Below are positions 58,432 through 64,000 of a stretch of 64,000 bases of DNA, piece after piece. The DNA is from Cranoglanis bouderius. Taxonomy: Eukaryota > Chordata > Actinopteri > Siluriformes > Cranoglanididae. The position numbers and the translations under genes are program-made. Below the pieces are notes generated by a model. The model was not told where the DNA came from and ran no database searches. It saw only the letters and a program-made list of their open reading frames with translations. The stretch lies in NCBI GenBank assembly GCA_023630585.1, contig CM042548.1, positions 16,022,527 through 16,086,526 on the forward strand. Direction: 5' to 3'. Position 1 is the first letter of the stretch. Each line of letters starts with the position of its first letter.

Positions 58432-59452
58432 AAGTGGCTCTTCTTTGCATTTGACTTAAAACAAAAGCTATAAATAAATTAAATACATCAAATAAATAAA
58501 TAAATAAACAAATAAAGGATTTCTACATATGCATACATTTATGCCATGTTTTAACCACTGAAAACATGTCCACTCTGGTTTTGGCACCAATCAACGTATG
58601 TTCTCTGATTAAATTCAAAACAGAAAAAAAGTTGTAAGTTCCTTTTAAAATACTCCTGATAATTGCTATTCCTATTGCCGTCCCAAACAATTTAAAGCAA
58701 TAAAAACGTCTTTCGTAGAAAATCTCTCAGACAAAAAGATGCCTCTTTTCCCCCTAGACATGGTTCAGGACAGATCGGGTAATCTGTTATCAAAAAACCA
58801 GACAGACAGACAGACAGGCCAGGGTCAAAACCAAGAAAATTTAAATATTTTTTTACAGAAACCAGACTGAGGACCTCCTAAACTTTTACAGAAAGCAAAA
58901 CGTCATCCAACACACAGGGAACACGCAGGAGTTTTACTGTATTCACTTCATGTTGGGGGGGGAAATATACTTCTCTCATTCTTACTGGGAAAATCTGTTC
59001 GCATTAACTTTGGAAGCTTTGAGGCCGGCCCAAGTTTCTCCATTTCAATTCAAATAATAGTTATATTTAAGTTCAGTTTGTTAAACTGTGCCGTCTAATT
59101 TAATTCTATTTGAGACTAAGAATAAGGTGCTAATATTTAACATGAACACAGTAAGCTAATGTTAAATAAAAACCATAGCAGCAAATGAAACAGCAATGCT
59201 TGAACGCTTCTGAGCTGGAATAAATGTGAGTTTTCCCCATCCACTTTTATGAATTCTCACACATTTGGAATTAAATACCCAATGCGAAGAACTAATGAGG
59301 GGTAACAACCAACAGGTGAGGCTAATTACCTACCATGGTGACAGAGTAATGAGAACTGGAAGCATTGACCATATAGGGAGTGTATGGGTGAGGGAGAAAC
59401 GGGACAGAAGCTGCACAGAGGACACAGAATAAACAGAATAAAGTGGAACAAG
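58432..59452. other. Intergenic DNA, nothing recognised
   Basis: AT-rich; a short ACAG repeat near 58801-58818 and a G9 run near 58955. No gene. Confidence 0.45.
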
Positions 59453-59872
59453 AGCTATTTTCCATCCACATATTTTTATGTGAATTTTGAGATATCGCAT
59501 AAAAAACTCCAAACACCAGATGCAAATAAAATCTTCAAAATGCACATAAAAACCTATGCATTTAATTAAGGTGGATATATTTTTTTATTATTCAACATGC
59601 ACATAAACTACAATGTAAACATATTTACTGAATAAATTCCTCGATGTGCATCAAAAAAAGTCATGTGACCTTGCCTCAACAAATCATGTGATTGGATAAT
59701 CAGCTCAGAAAAGTGCAAATTTGTATTGATACTTTGTGCCAGTTTCCCTGGAAGTGACGATTTTGTTCTCTTGAACACATGGGATGGAAACAGTGCTGTA
59801 TTCACAAATGTTTTATGCAATATTCCAATTTTTTGCACAAGTTAAATTCGCAACTTGGATGGAAACATAGCT
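59453..59872. mobile_element. MITE with AGCTATNTTTCCATCC termini (repeat E)
   Basis: Left AGCTATTTTCCATCCACATATTTTTATGTGAATTTTGAGATATCGCATAAAAA pairs with right TTTTTTGCACAAGTTAAATTCGCAACTTGGATGGAAACATAGCT. About 420 bp and non-coding. I know similar sequences as interspersed repeats of fish genomes. Confidence 0.8.
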
Positions 59873-60114
59873 AGTTACACAAAAATCGTCCTTATTCATT
59901 CACGATTGATGATATACAGTAGACTTAGTGCTTTCTAGTGAGTACCAACAACATCATAACCTGAACGATGCATAACAAAATAATTTGAACGTTACTCGAT
60001 TCATAACAGCCTGAAATGACAAACATACGGAAGTATTAAAAGTGATTTTCTGTACTAATGAGCACTTGATGGTCATTAAACATTAAACATTGTGATTTAC
60101 ATTTATATCACAAT

Positions 60115-60480
60115 GAATTAATTCTCAATTCTGAGAATCCGGTCAGAAGGTGTTGATCAAACAGTATTACCAGCTGTAAGGTTTATATTAATGTGCTCGT
60201 TCTAATCCGTTTCAGACGATCTGCATGAACAGGTTAAAATAACATGCTGTACTGATATGATGAAGTTTTTATTTATTTATCGTTTAGTTTTGTGTTTTCT
60301 CAGTAAAGACAAACTGCCTTTTTAAAAAAAAAAAAAATTATTACTTATTCCGTTCAAGAGAAAGATTGGTAATACCAGGAACTAACTTGTTTATGAACAT
60401 TCCACAATATTAAATTTAACAATAAAAGAATAAAAATCCAATGTGTTGTTCTTTACACATAGATATATTTTACACACAGA
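60115..60480 (+). repeat. Repeat A copy, forward, divergent
   Basis: AATTCTCAATTCTGAGAATCCGGTCAGAAGGTGTTGATCAAACAG, TTTATATTAATGTGCTCGTTCTAATCCG and CCAGGAACTAACTTGTTTATGAACATTCCACAATATTAAAT. The hairpin end is missing. Confidence 0.7.
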
Positions 60481-61170
60481 TATTTGTAGAACCCATTTTA
60501 AATATTAACTCTGTCTACTAACGTCATGGTAATGTGAAAAAAATAAAAATGAAACGAAAATACAAGTACACACTATATGTTAATGGAGTTGCAGAGCCTC
60601 CATGAGGAGTGCTGGAGAAGTCACATAAGCTGACATTATTGCAGAAAAGTCTTCCATGGTACAATGTGCTAACGGCATAGTGTGTAGCATATTCAAAGAA
60701 AATGTATGCAGTCGTATGATTTTTATAGAATAGTCTGCCTATTCCGTAATGTTGAATATATATGTATTGTCATACTGCAATATCCTGTAAATGTACACTG
60801 CCTCAGTACCCTTTGGATTAATGCTTTATAAGCCTGAAACAAAGGGGGGAAAAACATGCTTGGAAAGGTTTAGCTATGGAGGTCTGAGTGGTTGAAAAAT
60901 AAAAAAAAAACTTTTTCAATCCAGTATATACTATATCCTGTGCATTCTGATATCCAGCCATAAGGTACACATCCAAAAATCACTACAATTGAAACTGATG
61001 AAAATGTATTATGATCAAGATATTAATTGAGGCAGGATTAGTAATGTTCAGCTCTCTCAGAGATCATCCGAAACCTGTTCACTATATTAGCATCCATGTC
61101 CGAAAGCATAGTGAAAAAAAGTCAAGTATCAAAATGATGTCTTTAGCATGTACTTTATATCGCAATGTTG
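60481..61170. other. AT-rich intergenic DNA
   Basis: Nothing recognised. Confidence 0.5.
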
Positions 61171-61294
61171 TTATTATCAATTCTGATTGGTCAGATTGTC
61201 ATTTCTAGCTACAATGTTTAATAGAATATAGTCATTTCAATATGTTATGGTTTCTATAGTAACAGCTAATTCGCAGGGACTTGTATGGCGGACG
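61171..61294 (+). repeat. Repeat A copy, left part, interrupted by an insertion
   Basis: TCAATTCTGATTGGTCAGATTGTC...TTATGGTTTCTATAGTAACAGCTAATTCGCAGGGACTTGTATGGCGGACG. It resumes at 63063. Confidence 0.78.
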
Positions 61295-61298
61295 CTAG

Positions 61299-63058
61299 TG
61301 TAACGAATCAATCATTACTAGCATTATTCTTTTCCACCAGAATAATGTAATGGATCAACTTTAAGCATGAAAAACGAAACAGCAGCGCACGCTTGGATTC
61401 AACGCACCTTTTTAAAGGAGACGAGTTTTAAAGCGTGCCCGCATTATCTACCAGAATGTGTAGTAAATCGGATGAATCTGCAACGTTTAAAAATACTCTC
61501 CACCAGTTACAATTTATGTAACGAATTAAAAGATGTTTAACACGTTTAAATGTATTCTCCAATTTATATAAGGAATTAGCTCGAATGGCGTGAAATATAT
61601 CTATATATCTAATCAACGCGTGTTGTGACCAGTTATAACTATACATCAGCCATGAAAGGGAATTCATGTATGTGCACATATACATATAGATAATTAACTA
61701 CAACGGATTATAATTAATTATGACTATGTACGTGGTCTAGATCAGCTTTTAGGATTAGCTGTAGTCTAGTTTAGAATTATGAACTCTAAAGAGGGAGTTT
61801 ATCCTTCTGGCCAGGAAGGAAATCTCCGTTTCCAGAGCGTGTAGCCAAAGAATTTTGTTATTAAAATTAGAATGGGTAACCGAGATCTTATGCAGCATAG
61901 AATTGACTCTATCACGTGACCAAAACAGAGAAAATCAAGCGTGGGATAATAGATTTTAATAACTAGATGTAACTATGGATACACACGACTAACTCTAAGC
62001 AAAACATACATATGTACATCTACATACAAGGAAAGAAAAGGTATAGAGAGAAAGTAATGAAAGAAAAGGGAATGGCAGACAAAAACACAACTAATTAGCC
62101 TTTTTCAAAACCAGCAACGAACTTAAATCTCCTGTAAACAGGGATACAATCTTAAACGCAGATATAGATCCATTAACTATACTTGCATGGCTTCGGTTTG
62201 AAAGTTCGCGTGAGGTCGTGTAGAGTTCGCTGGTTCATCGTGCCATTTGAAAAGGCGTGGGCCATGAGGCGGTTGCATCTTTTGTCCGGGAGAGAGAGAT
62301 AGAGATTCTGGCTTCCTCTTCCCGGGGCACGTAGCCCCCGGGGAGAGAAACCGGAAGAGTGTAGAAGTGAAGTTGAAGAGTGTGAGTGAAGAGTGACTGA
62401 AGAGGTTTCAAAGCGTGGTGTTGTTTTAAAAACAACACCAACACACACGCCTCTTTGGGCTATGGGCCTATCAGGAAGTTGGATTTGTTGGCGGGATGAA
62501 CTCTCTTTGTCTGGTCTCAGACCTGGATTTGCATGTGCAGGGAGGAGCCGGTTTAAACCATATTACGTGTGAAATTAAGAAAAAGCATGAAATAATGTAT
62601 CCCATTGCAATATGATATGCATAATCAATCAGGCTATCGCAAGACGATTAACCACATACCAAATTCGATGGACTTATAAAGAATATTACAAGTAAAACAT
62701 GGTTACAGACATTTAAAATAATATCCTAAGTTAAGCTATCTAAAATCATTATAGTTACGTTACATAAACACACAATATATGCAAACAAGAAAACATCACA
62801 CCATTTGGACATCGAATAATTACATATAATTACATGTTACATTCAAAAGAGATTCTTACATTGTGTGTGTGCACGGGTGGGTGCTTTGTGTGTGTGTGTG
62901 TGTTTGTGTGTGTGTGTCTGAAGAGGGGGGGTCGTGTCGCATTCCGATGGCATCTGGTGAAGATGTTAGATAAGGATTCATGGCTCAAAGACACAGAGAA
63001 ACTTCTTTGCTAAATCCAGACTGATTCAGAAATCAGTTTGATACGTTCAGACGTTACA
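61299..63058. mobile_element. Probable solo LTR or LTR-type insertion, 1.76 kb
   Basis: Ends are TGTAACG and CGTTACA (7-bp perfect inverted termini, TG...CA). It is flanked by CTAG at 61295-61298 and 63059-63062, consistent with a 4-bp target duplication. It interrupts a repeat A copy whose halves lie exactly outside. No protein-coding frame is found inside (62173-62448 lacks any domain), which fits a single LTR left by recombination of an endogenous retrovirus or other LTR element. The length is large for an LTR. Orientation and superfamily cannot be set from this window. Confidence 0.65.
62881..62920. repeat. (GT)n microsatellite
   Basis: TG run with TTTG interruption, inside the LTR-type insertion, followed by GGGGGGG. 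Confidence 0.93.
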
Positions 63059-63062
63059 CTAG

Positions 63063-63475
63063 ACATAAACTTATTTTTAAACATCCTGTGTAACTGCTGT
63101 CACAGTGACAAGATGTTTATTTAACATTCATGGAAGGAGTCTCCAGTGTCAGCGAGGTAAAGCTCTAACTAAGTTTTCTGAAAAGTCTTTAGGACGGAGC
63201 ACTTTGTGCTTTGAGGTTGGTCGGTAACATCTTATTAGTGATAACAGGAACGTGCGTGTTTCATGGATGTTTCACAACATTAAAGGTAAATATAAACAAA
63301 TAAAAAGTTCTTTAATAGGTAAAAATTGTAATTGTTGGCTGAATTGGCTAAACGCATGCTGTTGTAGTAAGATAATCAACTTCACTGTGGGAACAGTAAC
63401 CCTGCTTCTTCCATCCACTCAGTCGTTGATTAGTTTCCAATAACAGCATGGCCCTAAATGTTTTATTCGTTATCT
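63063..63475 (+). repeat. Repeat A copy, right part
   Basis: GATGTTTATTTAACATTCATGGAAGGAGTCTCCAGTGTCAGCG, ACAACATTAAAGGTAAA and the terminal hairpin arms GCATGCTGTTGTAGTAAGATAATCAAC and CGTTGATTAGTTTCCAATAACAGCATG with AAATGTTTTATTCGTT at the end. Confidence 0.78.
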
Positions 63476-64000
63476 AATAGGTTCAGAACAGTCATAATGC
63501 CATATAAGTTTTTAGGGTATACAGATTAGGGCACCATTTCAGACACATAGATAGTCTGTACATTTTTTTTCAGCCAATAGGAATTTTGAGTGCAGAAATT
63601 ATTGTGATTGCTTAAGATTGGCAACCAATTGAAATAGAGAGGAGGTGGTACTGCACAAATAACTGGTCTAATACTGTTGTTCGAAATGAACAGAAATTGT
63701 TATATAAACTGTGCAGTGAAGTTTAATTTATCTGTATATTTTTTTAGCAGCACAAGCATTTTTTTTCTAATTATTGTCACATAATCTTTATCATGGTACA
63801 GATTAAATATTAATTGCAATGCGTTCTTTTCATAGCGCCAGACCGTAAGCTTGCCTTTAAAGCCCCACCCGAGCATGAAAAATCATTAAGTGTGAATTTC
63901 ACTGAAAATGGCATTATGCAAAATACTGTACAGATCGGTCCACAAATTTGCTCCTACAGGAATGAAATGAAAGCCTCCATTAGGAATGACTGAGAATAAA
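63476..64000. other. Intergenic DNA to the window end
   Basis: AT-rich, nothing recognised. Confidence 0.5.

Noticed and set aside
61299..63058. Interpretation as a DNA transposon with TIR TAGTGTAACG
   Set aside because: CTAG reads equally well as a target duplication, and the inverted match stops after seven bases inside it. The TG...CA ends favour an LTR. The DNA transposon option remains possible.

Overview
This window looks like non-coding DNA from a ray-finned fish. The evidence is several fish-type Tc1/mariner families, a TTAA-flanked palindromic MITE, tRNA-derived SINEs with fish-type tails, and very dense (CA)n, (GA)n, (TA)n and (ATT)n microsatellites in an AT-rich background. An otophysan, possibly a catfish, is my best guess from the repeat mix; it is an inference, not a demonstration. 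I recognise no host protein-coding exon, tRNA, rRNA or CpG island. The recognisable protein-coding remnants all belong to transposable elements. The window could be a gene desert or the inside of very large introns.

Layout. 1-3.4 kb: a copy of an abundant MITE-like family ('repeat A') whose right extension is interrupted by a 1.2-kb degenerate AATCATGTGAAA array. 5.2-7.0 kb: a decayed Tc1 copy and SINE fragments. 7.4-11.1 kb: an LTR retrotransposon with two LTRs and a perfect 5-bp target duplication, coding on the minus strand for a Gag-like protein that carries a methionine-aminopeptidase-1-type zinc finger and several coding minisatellites, but no pol. 11.8-12.1 kb: TTAA MITE. 14.2-16.2 kb: a Tc1 end fragment and a nearly full-length Tc1 element with about 200-bp inverted repeats and a twice-frameshifted transposase. 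18.5-23 kb: repeat A copies, one hosting a 62-bp minisatellite. 25-29 kb: a Tc1 5' end and long microsatellites. 29.3-32 kb: a Tc1-type MITE, a perfect 39-bp hairpin and a Tc1 C-terminal fragment. 33.8-37.1 kb: a MITE fragment, repeat A pieces and a truncated Tc1 wedged between them. 38-40.5 kb: a 100-bp direct duplication around a repeat A piece, and a three-level nested SINE. 45.2-47.7 kb: a SINE with a perfect 9-bp TSD, a Tc1 fragment and another SINE-like repeat. 49.6-54.2 kb: two large arrays of a TAGTGTGTATAGCTG-rich minisatellite, the second bracketed by a 158-bp direct duplication. 56-60 kb: two MITEs and long (ATT)n tracts. 61.3-63.1 kb: a 1.76-kb TG...CA element with a CTAG duplication inserted inside a repeat A copy, probably a solo LTR.

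Between these lie blocks of higher-complexity, less AT-rich sequence (for example 4.7-5.1, 12.6-13.0, 24.1-25.2, 34.8-35.9, 38.7-39.5, 51.7-52.2 and 54.2-54.7 kb). They have no convincing reading frame and are the best candidates for conserved regulatory DNA. The observation I find most novel is the LTR element whose Gag-like protein carries a host-type C6H2 zinc finger instead of the usual CCHC knuckle.
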